Assembly: GCA_944474755.1 (NCBI GenBank)
Contig: OX104112.1
Span: 61,659,640-61,723,639, forward strand
Source: Limnoperna fortunei
Taxonomy: Eukaryota; Mollusca; Bivalvia; Mytilida; Modiolidae
DNA length: 64,000 nucleotides
Direction: 5' to 3'
Positions 1-12,713 of this stretch are shown here, in pieces. The translations under genes and the position numbers were made by a program. Within the stretch, counting starts at the first letter, position 1. Every line of letters starts with the position of its first letter. The notes under the pieces are model-generated. The model was not told the origin of the DNA. It did no database searches and saw only the letters and a program-made list of their open reading frames with translations.

Positions 1-140
1 GCGGCTGTTGTCAGATCTCAGTAATGTCCAGAGCTATTTCAATGAATATTGGTATACTGATACAGCTAACTATCCTGAGCATTTTGTCAAAAAAAAATTG
101 GACGCGAACGACACCATTTTTGATGGCAGCCGTGTATTTC

Positions 141-144
<4 letters not shown>

Positions 145-174
<30 letters not shown>

Positions 175-175
175 A
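145..175. repeat. Poly-C / (CA)n simple repeat
   Basis: A run of about 17 C is followed directly by about seven CA dinucleotides. The surrounding 1-1578 has short open frames but no splice-supported exon that I can defend. Confidence 0.9.
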
Positions 176-476
176 ACGTCAACTTAGTCCGATTGCAACG
201 AAATTTGATATGTATAGATATATTTTAATGCACAAACTAAGAATATCAATACAAAGAGTACTAGATTCAATTAACAGAGGCATGATGATCTTGGCAGCTT
301 TAGGAAGTCATATGTCGCCGTATATACAATTCCGTCAATTAATTTCCACTTCTAAGTCCCATTTGTTTCGTTTGTAGCTAAAAATCAACACGGCAATACA
401 AATTACCATACTATCTGAAATCGGATAAACAGCAAAAGAAACGCCAGTAGTATTGGACAAACAGCAAAACAAATGC

Positions 477-600
477 CATCGTGAGGTGGTGGCATTAGAT
501 GGCATGTCGACATCGAGATAGGTGGCATGTCGCCATAGTGAGGTGGTGGCATTAGTTGGCTTGTCGCTATCGTGATTTGGACAGCATTAGGTGGCACAAC
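477..600. repeat. Short tandem repeat, unit about 58 bp
   Basis: The phrase GAGGTGGTGGCATTAG occurs near 482 and again near 540, and related GGCATGTCG motifs are interspersed. The minus strand is open across this block and would read MPPPH-type repeats. I see no splice or start context that makes it a gene. Confidence 0.6.
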
Positions 601-1578
601 ACCATCAGGAACTGGTGCATTAGAAGGCATTTCAAATTTGTTTTGTTTTCCATCATAATGTGAATGAAACAATTTTAAAAAATCAACCAACATTTTTTTA
701 AATTTAAAATAAATTCTTAAAAATAACATTTCAGTCACACCAAGAAGTCTGTCAAACAGCACATGAACTCTTAATTGACAGTCATGCTTATGTCAATTTG
801 TATCACGCCGTTTGTTTTTACACCAGTTGTCCGATCCCTTAAACTAACAGCATCATATGACACGTTAAGATCATTTTATAATAATGTTGTGATCTTGCAT
901 TTTCATCAATGATTATTTGTGCAATGGATGTCTTGATGCCATCTGTTTTCTTTGATATGAGGTGTAAATGGTTTAATTATGCAGAAAATATATGTCATCC
1001 TGTACTGTGTGATATATGCATAAAATTTACTAATTAACTAAGTATTCGTCAAAATACTTACAATGTACATTAGCTAAACATACAAAAGCCATTAAAGGAC
1101 ATGTTGATTAATAAAATTATATTTTAAAAGAAATCTATGATCGCTGTCGCGGGTTGATAATTTCTTGTTTAGAATGAATAATCAGTCCATAATAAATCAA
1201 TCTATCATCCACCGATCATCCTGATATTTTTAAACGCGAGTTATCTCGCCTTAAATATAACTAAAATTTGTATAAAACAATGTCAGCTAGTTATAATTAA
1301 TGTGCAGTAATAACATGGGGGCATTATCATGGGCGTTATCAATGCCTCTCCAGGACAAGCAACATAAAACCGTTTATTTTTAATTAAAAAAAATATATGT
1401 ACATGTACAACCTAAAAGCGGGAAATATTTCCTTAAGTTTAGAATACTAACTGTGTATTGCCTAAAAATGCCAAACAATGATATAGCACCAGGCCCGCAT
1501 TCAAATCATAATGCAATAAAACAGTCTAAAACACATGGTTTCTTAATTCATTTAATGAAATAAATATAATAGTTGCTT

Positions 1579-1702
1579 ATCATGATACTTGACAGCAATC
1601 GGGACAGTGCCTTTACAATAATAATGACCTCGCCTTTGGCTCGGTCATTATCCATGTTTCAGGCAATCGCACTCTCCCTTGTGCAGTCAAGATATCATGA
1701 CA
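1579..1702. mobile_element. Foldback (palindromic) element, MITE-like
   Basis: The left part (TCATGATACTTGAC, from about 1580) is an imperfect inverted copy of the right part (GTCAAGATATCATGA, 1686-1700). The centre is a clean hairpin at 1621-1651: stem ATAATGACC / GGTCATTAT, inner stem GCC / GGC and loop TTT. This is what a small foldback or MITE remnant looks like. No coding capacity is seen and the target-site duplication is unclear. Confidence 0.5.
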
Positions 1703-1918
1703 ATATTATATTATATATTAGAAACTATTGTATAATTATCTTTAGAATTGTCAGTAAGTTACCTCAAAGTTAGGAAAACATTTCAACTTAAATAGTAGTC
1801 CCATTGGAGAAGAAAATTTCGGTCAATAAGAAACAACGAGCAGCGTGGCCATGTTCTATTCAAATTTAATTTAAAACGAGGAATATGTGTAGACAACCTT
1901 ACAACACCATTCATGCAG

Positions 1919-1947
1919 TAGGAAAACAGCTTCCATAAGACTAAAAT
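1919..1947 (+). CDS. Possible 29-nt microexon upstream of the ZP-N-like exon
   Basis: An acceptor ending TTCATGCAG precedes 29 bases that are followed by a consensus donor, GTAAGT. In the only fully open frame it reads RKTASIRLK, starting on the third base of a codon and ending with one base left over. That leftover T fits the phase of the orphan exon at 3117-3247 (T plus TC gives Phe). Such a short exon could arise by chance, so phase agreement is the only real support. Confidence 0.2.
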
Positions 1948-2159
1948 GTAAGTTTACCGACGACGACGGACGAAAAAAGATATAGTAATAACTCATTCTG
2001 TCTTTTAGTCAGTTTAAATAACAAAGGTGATCTCGTTTTTTCTAAAGAATTACAAACATTCTAATGTTAGTAATTTTAACAATTTTCAGTCTAAAAAGAT
2101 ATAGGTGTTTGTTTAAATGGTTGTTAATGTCACGTTTCAACTATATTATGACGTTTAGC

Positions 2160-2300
2160 TTTTATTGTGGGCGGAGGGGGTAGGGGAGCCGTATGACCTG
2201 GTGAAAAACCTAGACTTTCACCAGTAAAACTAACATCCAGTAAGGATCGAACCCACAAGCTCAATGTTGACATGCATGTTATTTAATGACTAACTAGCGT
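2160..2300 (-). repeat. Degraded tRNA-SINE remnant
   Basis: Read on the minus strand, this block keeps a decayed B-box-like stretch (around 2250-2265) and the pyrimidine-rich body (CTCCCCTACCCCC and similar) found in the better SINE copies at 12714 and 31281. It is too diverged for ends or target duplication to be seen. Nothing else is evident between 1948 and 3116. Confidence 0.4.
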
Positions 2301-3116
2301 GTATCTACCAAATTATGTTTTAGCTGCGAACAATTAGGTCTAAAGGTGGATTTAAAAAAAGAAGTGTGTGACCATAGATTAGTCGCAAAATATAATACTA
2401 AAAAAGAGCGACATTCAGAGCTACGTTTTCGCAGCTAATCAATGTTTTAACCAGGCTAAGACGAGATAACGGAAAGGATTTGGGGATACAAAAAGGCATT
2501 GATCCAGACCAGAATGCGAAAAAAATGCAACAGGCCGCAGTCTAAAGATCAAAATAATGTTTATTTTCAATTAAACACAAGACATATTTTTTCAGAAAAA
2601 TGTCAAAATATTTGTGTTTACACTCTAAAATATTACCCCTATTACCCCGTAAAAATACCAAAGCCCCAATCTTCTCTAATTAAGAAAGGTTTGCCCCAAA
2701 GCACGCCAATGTCTCACCTTCTACCCTATAGTTGATAAATCGTTGGTATATTATTTATTATTAATATTAGTTATACAGTTTGTAAAAGTGGGATACGAAA
2801 ATATATGGAGTACATGAAAATTTTTTTGTATCGGGCATATTTTTTCATGCACATTTTATATTTCCGTATCCCCGTGTAACTGAATGAACAACGAGTTTAT
2901 CCCTGTGATGAAATTACATTCCAGTAAGTCCAGTTATGTTTCTAGAAAAGCAAGTCTATCGTAGCTACGGGAAGAATAGTCCTGAAGATGGCAGGATGAA
3001 AAAATAGTCCCAATTTTCTCTTTTGTTTCTGCTTTTGCTTATAACTGCTATAGTTTAAGAGTTGAATATTTTTAAAGGTATGGTATTACTATAGAACAAG
3101 AATATATTTTTTGCAG

Positions 3117-3247
3117 TCAATGTCTTTACAGTGGAAGCACTTCCTAAAGTGTGTAATGTGGTACAATGTGGCCACAACATTGAAATGAAAGTAGAAAAAC
3201 CATTCTTAAACGTTAAGGTAAAATTCCCGAAAAAAGTCCGTGGACAG
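3117..3247 (+). CDS. Orphan exon, ZP-N-like start of an extracellular module
   Basis: A strong acceptor (TATTTTTTGCAG) precedes 131 bases that are open in one frame and end at CAG|GTATAC. The frame starts with two bases completing a codon, then 43 codons: NVFTVEALPKVCNVVQCGHN, then IEMKVEKPFLNVKVKFPKKV, then RGQ. A pattern of Cys, a short strand (IEMKV), KPF, then alternating hydrophobic residues resembles the beginning of ZP-N domains in cuticlin-like proteins; this is resemblance only. If no donor is used, the frame stops at about 3285, and an AATAAA lies at about 3336, so it could also be a terminal exon. The opposite strand is open too but lacks splice signals. Its gene partners are not established, and the neighbouring minus-strand gene ends only about 0.6 kb away, tail to tail. 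Confidence 0.5.
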
Positions 3248-3871
3248 GTATACATTTTTCTCCATTTTTATGTAATTTAGCATTATATGTGTAATGCCCC
3301 ATATATGAAAATTTAAGTGAAAGAAAGTTTTTTGTAATAAAAAATTTTGATGTCTCGCCCGTTCGGCTACTTTTGCTCAGGCCATTCAAAAGGATAATGA
3401 TCTTTTACAATTACATAGTTTTGTTCAGATGTTTCACTACTCCACAGTGTTATGTTATTGACGATGCTATGGTGCAATATTAAAGATCACTTGATATGAC
3501 AACCTGACTGAATTCGACCAACCAAACATCGAATTTCAGTGAAATACTTGCATAATGTAATTAATTGATAAGTAATCGTCATTAATCAACGACATGTGTA
3601 ATTAAATCTATGGACAAAGACCAAATACTAGTAACAATCTGAACGTGCTATTGATACTGGAAGTAGTTTTACAATATACATATGAGCCAAATATATCGGG
3701 ATTTCGTCGGTAATTCGAAACCGCACATGAAAAAGTAGCAAAAGACAACGTCGAATCAAATATAAGACGAGCCGTCTTTTAAAACAATACATCAACACCA
3801 AAATCACACAAATAAATTGTAGTTCTGTAAAAATTCTGGAATTCTGGTATGGTAGCATGCTGGTGATTCCC

Positions 3872-3920
3872 TCACACTTGGCCTAAGTCGACGTATGTTA
3901 CCAACGGAACGTAATAGGGT
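3872..3920 (-). CDS. Last exon of the large secreted-protein gene
   Basis: A very strong acceptor (TTGCTTTCTTTTCAG) precedes a frame that completes a codon with one base and reads PYYVPLVTYVDLGQV, then TGA. The upstream exon at 4435-4516 ends with two bases (AG), so the junction makes Arg and the phase agrees. The tail is rich in Tyr, Val and Pro and would be the C-terminus of the whole product, after a furin-type site in the preceding exon. A GTGAGG donor overlaps the stop (after 3876), so a further exon cannot be excluded. No AATAAA lies close by on the minus strand. Confidence 0.5.
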
Positions 3921-4434
3921 CTGAAAAGAAAGCAAGTGTCAAGACATTCGTATTGTAAATCTTATATGTGCTCACTGTCTTGGAAGTAGCTTTCAACTGT
4001 AACTTTTGGTAATAAAATAAATTTGATAATATTTTGAATATATAATCTTACCACATGTATGATGTATTTCTATGTTGAAGTTATCAATTTTAAGGTAAAT
4101 TTGAACAATCACTAGGAATCGCGCACTTAATTAAGTCTTCCGACAACCACAGCTAACCTCTGAAGTGCAGCACAGGAAAACATCAAATGAAACTCAGAAA
4201 TTCAGTTCTATGGTGTGAATCAAGATAGCAACAATTTAATTGGGGTACAGTGTTGGAATAGTTCAAGAACGCTCTCTGCAAAACTTGCAACAAAGCTTTT
4301 TATGTGGTTCATTTGGAGTTAAACATATCAAGTATTCGAATAGCATCAACTATCTTATTCCCGCATTTGATACCCGCAAAAAACATTCAAAGTTTAGTGA
4401 TAAAAGCATTAGTATTTGTGCTTATAACGCTTAC

Positions 4435-4516
4435 CTGTCCCTGTAATAGACATTGGCACCAAACCACGTGTTTTCTCGTATTTGTTCACGTTTTGTCCTT
4501 CTGTGCCAGGTAATGA
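4435..4516 (-). CDS. Penultimate exon of the large secreted-protein gene, with furin-type site
   Basis: The acceptor tract (TTTTATTTTATTGTATAGAG) and a consensus donor (ACAG|GTAAGC) bracket 82 bases with one open frame, reading ITWHRRTKREQIRENTWFGA then NVYYRD. Starting after the second AG gives phase 1, matching the phase-1 end of the exon at 6796-9606 and making Val at the junction. Starting at the first AG (4518) would break the phase. R-T-K-R followed by Glu is a classical proprotein-convertase site, so the C-terminal peptide of about 40 residues may be released. The intron back to 6796 is about 2.3 kb of AT-rich sequence in which I see no other exon. Confidence 0.5.
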
Positions 4517-4518
4517 CT

Positions 4519-6795
4519 CTATACAATAAAATAAAAGGTAGTTAATACATCCTTGTATGGAATTCATGTAAATAGTACGTCATAATTTATGAAACCGAAT
4601 ATTTAATGAATGAAAAAAATGTTGTAATTTCTTTAGTTTAGTTTAGCTTTTCGCTGCACATTCTGTTTGAAGCAATAACAAAAATTTCATTGCAGTTTCA
4701 TATATTTTGTTGAAGGAAAAACATTTAAATAAAAACTCAAAAGTAAGCGTCTGCAAATCAAAGTGGGACATGTCCAGTGTTTAACTATTATACGCTTTCA
4801 ACAATTGTGATTTAGATATGTAAAAAATATAATTTGGATCTTTTCTCGGAGACATAAAAATGCAACATAAAGGCAAGAGCTTCTATATGTACAAAGGCAG
4901 GAGCTTATATATATATGAAAATCTGGCAAGCAGCTTTATCTTTGATAGCATTTTGTAAAATTGCAATAGTTATATGCATGCTTAGGCGACAAAACACACA
5001 ACGGCACAACAACAGAGCTATATTTTGATAAAATTAACACTAAAAGCGCAGTGTTTACCACACATAAAGACACAGTTTGCGTCATTTGAGCTTCAAACTA
5101 GCAAGTTTTTCAAACTATTATTAACTATTAAACGTATGAGTAGTTTGTTACTACTGGTATGTTTTGTTAAATAAGATCTGGTATAATGTCTATCTTTTCA
5201 AGATTTAAGATTCTTTACCAGTATTCAACCCGCTTCTCAAAATTGATGTAATTCAACGATAAATATATTGAAATGAGAGCTATACATCCAAAAATGAAGT
5301 CGTTACAAATTTCGCTTTTTAAAATTATTAATGATATTTTTAACAACTAGCATACATACAGAAAATAAATAAGTCTAATTTATGAACTATATCGAATGTA
5401 ATGCAAAATGCGCCCCACATGCTATTATCTAGCTACAAGTTACAGTCTGTAACCTACGTTCTACATTTATTGTCCACAGTATCTAAGATAACAGAATCGT
5501 TCTGATATTTGATTGTATATACTGGACATGTTCTGGATGCTCCTCCAATCATTGTCATGTTTATGTCTGAAAATTATGATCAAGCAAACATGTCTATTTG
5601 ATGCCTTACATGCCAAACGAAGATTGATGTTAATATAAAGTCCAAGAGTATTTGTTTTCTTGTTTGTGATGCGAATACTTTGCTCGGTATTTTGGCTATA
5701 CTAGTTAAATAACTTATTAACCACAACAACACATACTTCTACAATAAACTTGAATCTTTTATTCTGATCTACGCACTATTACCATGTATATAAGGTATAG
5801 TCTTTGTAGCAGGTAATGCATGTGTGATTTCAGCCGATGATGGCTCGCCTAAATAATGTGTTAAAAGACAAATATCCGTTTAAGTAAAACTGATAATAAA
5901 CAGCAAACATGTACGAACGTGCACGATTGATTGCGACATTCATGGCGAATTGCTAGTAACAAGAAAAAACATCTTATTACAGGTTCTAAGATACATAATT
6001 CTAACCTTAGAATACCCTCTAGGTAGACAAACATTCTTATATGACGTTCCATATAATAACTGTACATTAAGCGCTATGATGTTCTGAACAGAGTATTCCA
6101 TACCAATCCCGAGTAATTCAAAATGACATAAATCACCGACGTCGACTGGCAAATAACAACAAACAAAAAGACACCACAAAAATCATTTTAAAATAGTGCT
6201 AGTCATTGGGTAAGTTAACGTGAAGTGGGCGGCAAAAAATTGTTTGATATTAGACTAGCCCAAAAAATAACTCACATCATACTAACGATAAAGTATTAAA
6301 CCAATTATACAACGAACCCTCCTCCACCCCAACACACACCAAACAAAACCAATACAAACTACAAAAATAAGGGAAAAAACAGCTCCTTCTGGTGTGATGT
6401 CATTACACTGCCTTTCAGGAACATCTTTGGATAAAAACACATAATAATCACTATGAAAAAGTGCTAGACTGTCTTACAATCAGACCCAGTACGATTTATA
6501 AAATACTTAAAGAAAAATAGCTTGTTTATTATATATAACGAACACAGCACCGTATATATAAAGCTTTAAGTTAAATCGAAATTAAAATAATTCACAGAAG
6601 CCGCTCGGAATATAATCCGAACCAGTAGGCCTATATGAGCCCAATCCATGTGTCAATGATCACTGTATGACGCCAAGAATTATTATTGTTTAACTTAATA
6701 TGTAAATATTTTGAAATTCTGTTTACTTGTAATTGTACTAGAACGCTTGTGTTTGGCGTGCTAATGAAAATGTGACAATTATATTACATAAATAC
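4519..6795 (-). other. Intron between the long exon and the short 3' exons
   Basis: AT-rich sequence with no recognisable element and no additional splice-supported exon. Small open frames on the minus strand at 5861-6179 have no splice context. Confidence 0.4.
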
Positions 6796-9606
6796 CTTTC
6801 CAAGCTCCGTCCATTCCCGTAGCTAGACCTACAGCTTTTGCTCGCATTGAATCGACCCATCCTGCTGTCAAAGTCTCATCCGCTTGTATCTTATTCCGGA
6901 TATCACTTTCTGCTTGACCCTTTGGTATTGGTAACATAACTGAACTATTCCCAGCATCCGTTATCTCAAGTTTACCACGATTTGCCCCCAAAGTTCGAGT
7001 ATTGTTAGGCCTCAGACGGTCAAGTAAATCTACTGAAATAGCTGAAGTGTGTTGTTTTGTGTCAATTGATGCTTGCTGATTAACAACGTCGTTTTCCGAA
7101 TGCATCTGATTACTGTCGAGAGAGGAGATGACTTTCCCTAAACCTAATTCGGAATGCCTCTGATTATTGTCGAGAGAGGAAGTGACTTTCCCTAAACCTA
7201 AACTGTCTCTTTCGTTATTATTCGTTGGTCGTTTTAGCGTCCCCCCTACTACGGCGCCACTGAATGTTGGTATATCTGTAACTTTTGTGTTTATGTCATT
7301 CTGCTGAACAGGGACTGATTCTGGATTTTGTTGGAGTTTGTTATCATTAAAACTTTGAACGACAATTTTGTCAGCTTTTGTTCGTTCAGTAGCCTCTTTT
7401 ATATCTTGTCGAGACAATGGCTGAATGTGAGTAATTCCGTATTTTTGTAGTTGCTTAGGAACAAAAAGATGTTTGCCAGGGTATTTTTCTTGCTTTTCAT
7501 TATTAATATCTGTAGTCGGTTTCTGCACCGTATTTACAATATTATTGTTTTGGGACATAACTTGTTTTCCAGAAATGTCTTGTACTGTAAACATTGTTGG
7601 TTTATTGGCTTTTTTTTCAAAGACATTCCCACTAAATTCTGGTATATCTTTTCCAATATTCTCAGGACCAGCTTTAGGCAATGAATGTATTGGTTTAGAA
7701 GTTTTAATTGTACCATGTGTTGCTGTGTTGCCTTCTGATAAAGGCTGTTTTGAGTCTACGAGCTGTCTCCTATTCTCAATTTTATCGGATGTACCAGTTG
7801 ATTCACCGGGTAGACTGATCACATCTGTTTCACCGGGAACGCTTATTACTGCTTCAGCTGCGGGTACGGGCGGGTGATTGCTGCCTAGCGCCTTTGGTGT
7901 ATAAACCCCTTCATTCGATAGACTGCTACCGTCTACATGTATAGATTTATCGTACACTTGATGTGTTGGTTCAACCTTTATAACTCGGCTTGTTGGTGGA
8001 GGAATGGTGACAATCAATCCTTTAACAACCTCATTGATATGGGACGGTGGTTTCTTTCCTTTTGTGTTATTTGGTATTTTCATAGCTGAGATCGAATGGT
8101 TAACCTTCTTCTTAATACTAAAATTACCTGTGTATATTGGTATTTCCATCGCGGGTTGTTTATTTCTAGTTGAACCTCCGCCTATCACAGACGGATTTTC
8201 CTTTTCATTATTATGATGTGCTGTAGTCGTAGGATTTTGAGCATCCATTAGCGACTTCGTACTTGTTGGAAGCATTTTTGTTGTTGTTTCCTCTGCTTTT
8301 ATTTCTCGTTCAGTCGTTGTACTTTCTATATTTACAGTGCTTTTAGTTGTACCGATCTGTTTTTCTAATGTGCTTTGTGTTCGTGATTCGCTAATGAAAA
8401 TTTTTGTTACGTTCAGTATAGTTGTGGTTTCCTCAGCTTCTGTTTCGGATTCTACCTGTAGTTCTGCAGGACTGACTTTTGTTGTACTCTGTTGAACGGT
8501 TGTGGTTTCCTCTGCTTCTACTTCGGATTCTGTAAGAGTCCTTTGTTCTGACCCACTGACTTGTGTTGTTATATATTTAACAGTTGTTTTTTCTTCAGCT
8601 TCTACTTCGGTGTCTGTGGGCATCTGTAGATCAGACCCACTGACATGTGTTATACCTTTGACAGTTGTGGTTTCCTCACCTTCCACTTGAGATTCTGTAA
8701 GGGAATGTAGATCTGACCCACTGACGAGTGTTATACCTTTGACAGTTGTGGTTTCCTCAGCTTCTACTTCTTGTTCCGCATTACCATGAGACAAAGTAGT
8801 AGTAGTGTTTAGAGTGGGCGTAGTAATATCTTCGAGTTCCTGTGCCTCTTGTGTTGTCTTTTGAATTGTAGTAACATGTTCCTCTATTTCAGGTTCTTCT
8901 GTTGTAGGTATTTGCAGCCCTCCGACACTTCGTTTAAGCGTTTCTTCTTTCTCATATTCAGGCTCTTCTATCTCTGTCAGCCTGGTATGCATTTTGATGT
9001 TGGAACCCTTAGTGGTGTGCCCGACTTCAGAAATTTTAACGACCTCTGTTTTATTTTGTTGACCTTCGTTGATATATTGTTTTCTTTGTGATGCTGAATC
9101 AGTTTTACGAAAGCCTGTTGTTTCAGTAGTGTCGGTGTAGTCATAGTCAGGAAGAAACTGTTCCCCTAATCTCTGTACAAGATTTTTCTTGTTTATAGGT
9201 TTGACCAGGTTGTTTCCCTTGTCGTTAGTGTGAATGTGAACTTCTTGTCCACGTGTTCCACTGGTGTTCTTTCTTACATTAAGATTAATCGTATTCTGTA
9301 ATATTTTGTCCATTATTAATTTTTCAATCATAATGTTGGCTTTTTTCCTTTGAGAATTTAGACGTCGGTTCTTGGAAAGTTGAAAATTAAGTTTTCTTAC
9401 AAGGCGATGTCTGTAGCTTTCCGAATCTTCACCAGAATTAGAACTGTCATTTTCAATAATTAAGTCATTCATATTTGGTCTCCATAAGATTCTACTTCCT
9501 TTCTTTACTTGATTATGTCCGAATAACTTCAAATCTTGAAAATTTCCTACCGAATCTATAGTCCATCCCCACTTTAGACCCCATTGTCCTCGGACTGGCA
9601 TAAAAT
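6796..9606 (-). CDS. Long exon of the large secreted-protein gene, with a five-fold 27-residue repeat
   Basis: This open stretch of 2,811 bases (937 codons) is entered by a TTTTTAG acceptor at 9606, with AT completing a phase-1 codon, and leaves by AAAG|GTATTT at 6796. The frame also runs on to a TAA at 6779, giving a short alternative end. The N-terminal part has a Trp-rich patch (GQWGLKWGWTIDSVGNF) and a basic region (YRHRLVRKL, NRRLNSQRKK). The middle has five copies of a 27-residue acidic-threonine repeat with core VEAEETTTV and a VSGSDL segment, encoded at about 8421-8770 with an 81-bp period. Near the C-terminus an 18-residue unit (LGLGKV.SSLD.NQ.HSE) is duplicated at about 7110-7205. 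No cysteine is present. The composition is mucin- or matrix-like. The family is unknown to me. Confidence 0.85.
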
Positions 9607-11400
9607 CTAAAAACAGAATAAATTCTCTGAAAATAATTGTACAAAAGAACTTACTCTACTTTGCACCGGTTAGCTCAACTTCCATGGACATTAAAATCCT
9701 TTGCTGATATTATTTTATAGGGTAGTTATATTTACACGTTTTCAGTCTTGACTAAATGAATCCCTTCAAGTATTTCTTTTTCAATCTCCCCTTCCAAAAA
9801 TATGTGTCGTTTACTTTCTTTAAGAATGAGAAAGTATTGTCGGATCAAGAATTTCTTAGTCCAGTGTTTAGCTGGACACATTTTTTGTATCACACCCTCC
9901 CAATCTGGTTCCGCCACTAAGTTCCATTCGAACATTTTTGATCAATTTAGTAGTATATTATTTAATTCGCAATCTTCGGAAATTGCTAAATTTTCACGTG
10001 TGATCTGGTTTAATGACCTATGGGTTTACATTTATTCATTCCATCGATTATGTTTATTGTCCATTGCAGATCTTTCGTATTTAATTCGTGATATTATATT
10101 TCTATGTTATTCCAATTTTGTTGTTTTAATAGTTAATTTAAAGCTCAGTTTAGTGGTTTTTATAATGCCAAAATGTATAGTTATGCATTATTTGTATGTC
10201 TTATTATTGTGTTGGTTAATTATATCATTACATTTTGGTGCAATATATATTAAATTATGTAAATATGTATTTAATTTAAGGGCAATACACATAATACTCA
10301 TAGTTTGTTTTTTATTTCCTGCCATTTAGGTGTGAACAGATCAACTATGACACTCACTGTGACCACGATGGTAGCTGTTAAAGATCTGTATATACATGTA
10401 GTTGGTCGAAGCAGCAATAGGTTTTGATGTAGTCATTAACTCATATGTTTATTTTGAGGTTCCAATTATTGGCCAAAAAGACTATAAAGAGGGAATAAAA
10501 CAGGAAAAAGCTAGACGTCCAGGAATATTTTCTTTATACATGATTTCTTACAGTGTTTTATTTATTTTGCTCAAATTATTCAAACGTAATCACCTCAGCA
10601 TTACATATCTAGAAACAGAGCGAAAACATAAAACAGCCAAATGAACGATGTTTATAATTGATTTTTATTGTTGTAAATAGAAATTGTCCCTCATAATATA
10701 TCTTACATTGGTAGGAGTGAATTATCGGACTTCTCCGACATTCGAGATAGTTATATTATAGTACATGTATTTCATAGCCTTGATGAGGACTTAAAATTCA
10801 TTATAATGGTTTTATGCTGAGGCTAGATATTTTCTTTGTGTAATGTGTTTTAACATCACTTTCATCAATTTTTCGTCTATATCATAGAGTTCAGTTTTTT
10901 TGGGGGGAAGGAAAATACGGTGAGCGATGAAAACCTTGACTTAAGTTAGGAAAACTGGTAAAATTGACGATTAAAGTTGGAGTTGAGCACACACTAGCAA
11001 CATCAGTGCTGACAAGACGGCAATTAATATAGTAGATGACTAACTAACCTAACCACTCGACCAACATGCACCACTTGGAGCAGGACCAGAACAATTCATA
11101 CATGACATGAAATAACTATCATCCTCTATAGCTTAAGAAATGATGCCGGTTGTGTATGAGGTTCTCCAGAGTGAACGTGAATACAATTTGCTATAACTTT
11201 AGAAATATAAATGTATTCATTTAGTAATCAGTTTACTATTGATAAGGATATGATAAGTTTATGATAAGGATAATTTCATCTTAGAGCAAAACTTAATTAT
11301 GTCTGTGCAGTTGACGACTACATCCAAAACAATTACCGCATCGACTAACTACAGTTTGGACAAGCTGAACCTTGTTCTTAACGTGTTAGTCAAAATTTAA

Positions 11401-11524
<124 letters not shown>

Positions 11525-12713
11525 TTTTTGAATATTAGTGTGTAAACAATGCGCGAAATTTGAAAGAAATAAATTTTGTCAGTTGAGTTTTATCATTCTT
11601 GTTCCAGTATTCTGTAATGTTCTTGACTGCATTGAATTTTGATAATTGAATTTATGAATTTATAAATAAATATGTTTAAACAAATCAATCAGTCAATTCA
11701 AACAATTAGTCAATCAATTATTACCTTAAAAACATATAAACAAGTTGTACTGGTTATTGTCGTCAATTGTCTTTAATTTAAAAAAATGTCATTTCCTATA
11801 TCACATAAACCTAGCCTCTAACACGTTAAATATTGTCGTATATGTCATAATTGACGTATAAAACTCTTGACAGCTTAATTGGACAAACTTGTCAATATGG
11901 AAGCAAACAGAAAGAAAATAGTCATTTAAAATCATAGTTCCTCTGGTACAAAATGTAAATATTGTTAAATAACAATTAATAATTTGTTTAATGATTAAAC
12001 AATTAATAAATAGTTCGTAGTAACGAGGGTCCGATGGCAATACAAATAAATCCGCATGATTTGTAAAATAGAAGTCTTGCATATGTTGTTAACATTAAAG
12101 ACCGCTTGTTGTCAGAAAATAAATCTGAGTCAAAATAAAAGTTTTGATTAATTGTCTTATTGGGCCGGCTATTAGTAACCAGATCGAGAATCAATTACTC
12201 ATCTACAGTACAATAATGTACATTATGGGATATATAATGACTAAGTCTTGTATATATAGTCATCGTGACAGGGTGGATTAGTACTAAACAACAAACTTAA
12301 CACACACTAAGTTATCTAGTAATCGGTATTAATGCATTATTAAATAATTAAGACACAAATTGTATGTGGTATCATCTTTAAAAAGTTTGGCTATTTATAT
12401 TTATACATTCTGAGGGCCTACGATTCTGTATTAGGAAGCGAATATATGTAGAATACATGTTTCGAGTCATACTGGATTGCTGCTATCCGTGAATGGAAAG
12501 TTTTAGTCATCACGTCTGTAGTAGACTCCGTGAATATATGAAAAAACCCAAAAGAAAGAAAGGAAAGAATAGAAACCAATAAAAACTCTAAATGATCTAA
12601 GAGTTTAAATAATAATAATTGACATTAAAAAATAAAATAATAAAAACATGTGAAGGCATGCTGAATGGTCTGAACTCGTGAAGGTGCTCGAATATATATT
12701 ACAAATCAGAGCA

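Noticed and set aside
24..377. 117-codon plus-strand open frame over the poly-C/(CA)n tract
   Set aside because: The frame is carried through a simple repeat (Pro and Thr-His runs) and has no splice or family support.
403..762. Minus-strand frame with MPPPH-type repeats
   Set aside because: It is explained by a tandem repeat of about 58 bp. The flanking residues look like translated AT-rich sequence and no splice sites fit.
7473..7877. Plus-strand frames opposite the giant exons (also 19982-20590, 18407-18709, 14705-14989)
   Set aside because: They are antisense shadows of long minus-strand coding exons, with composition mirroring the Thr/Ser-rich sense strand.
9802..10329. 175-codon hydrophobic plus-strand frame
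   Set aside because: It lies in an intron, is very Leu/Ile/Phe-rich as expected for AT-rich DNA, and lacks a recognisable transmembrane family or splice context.
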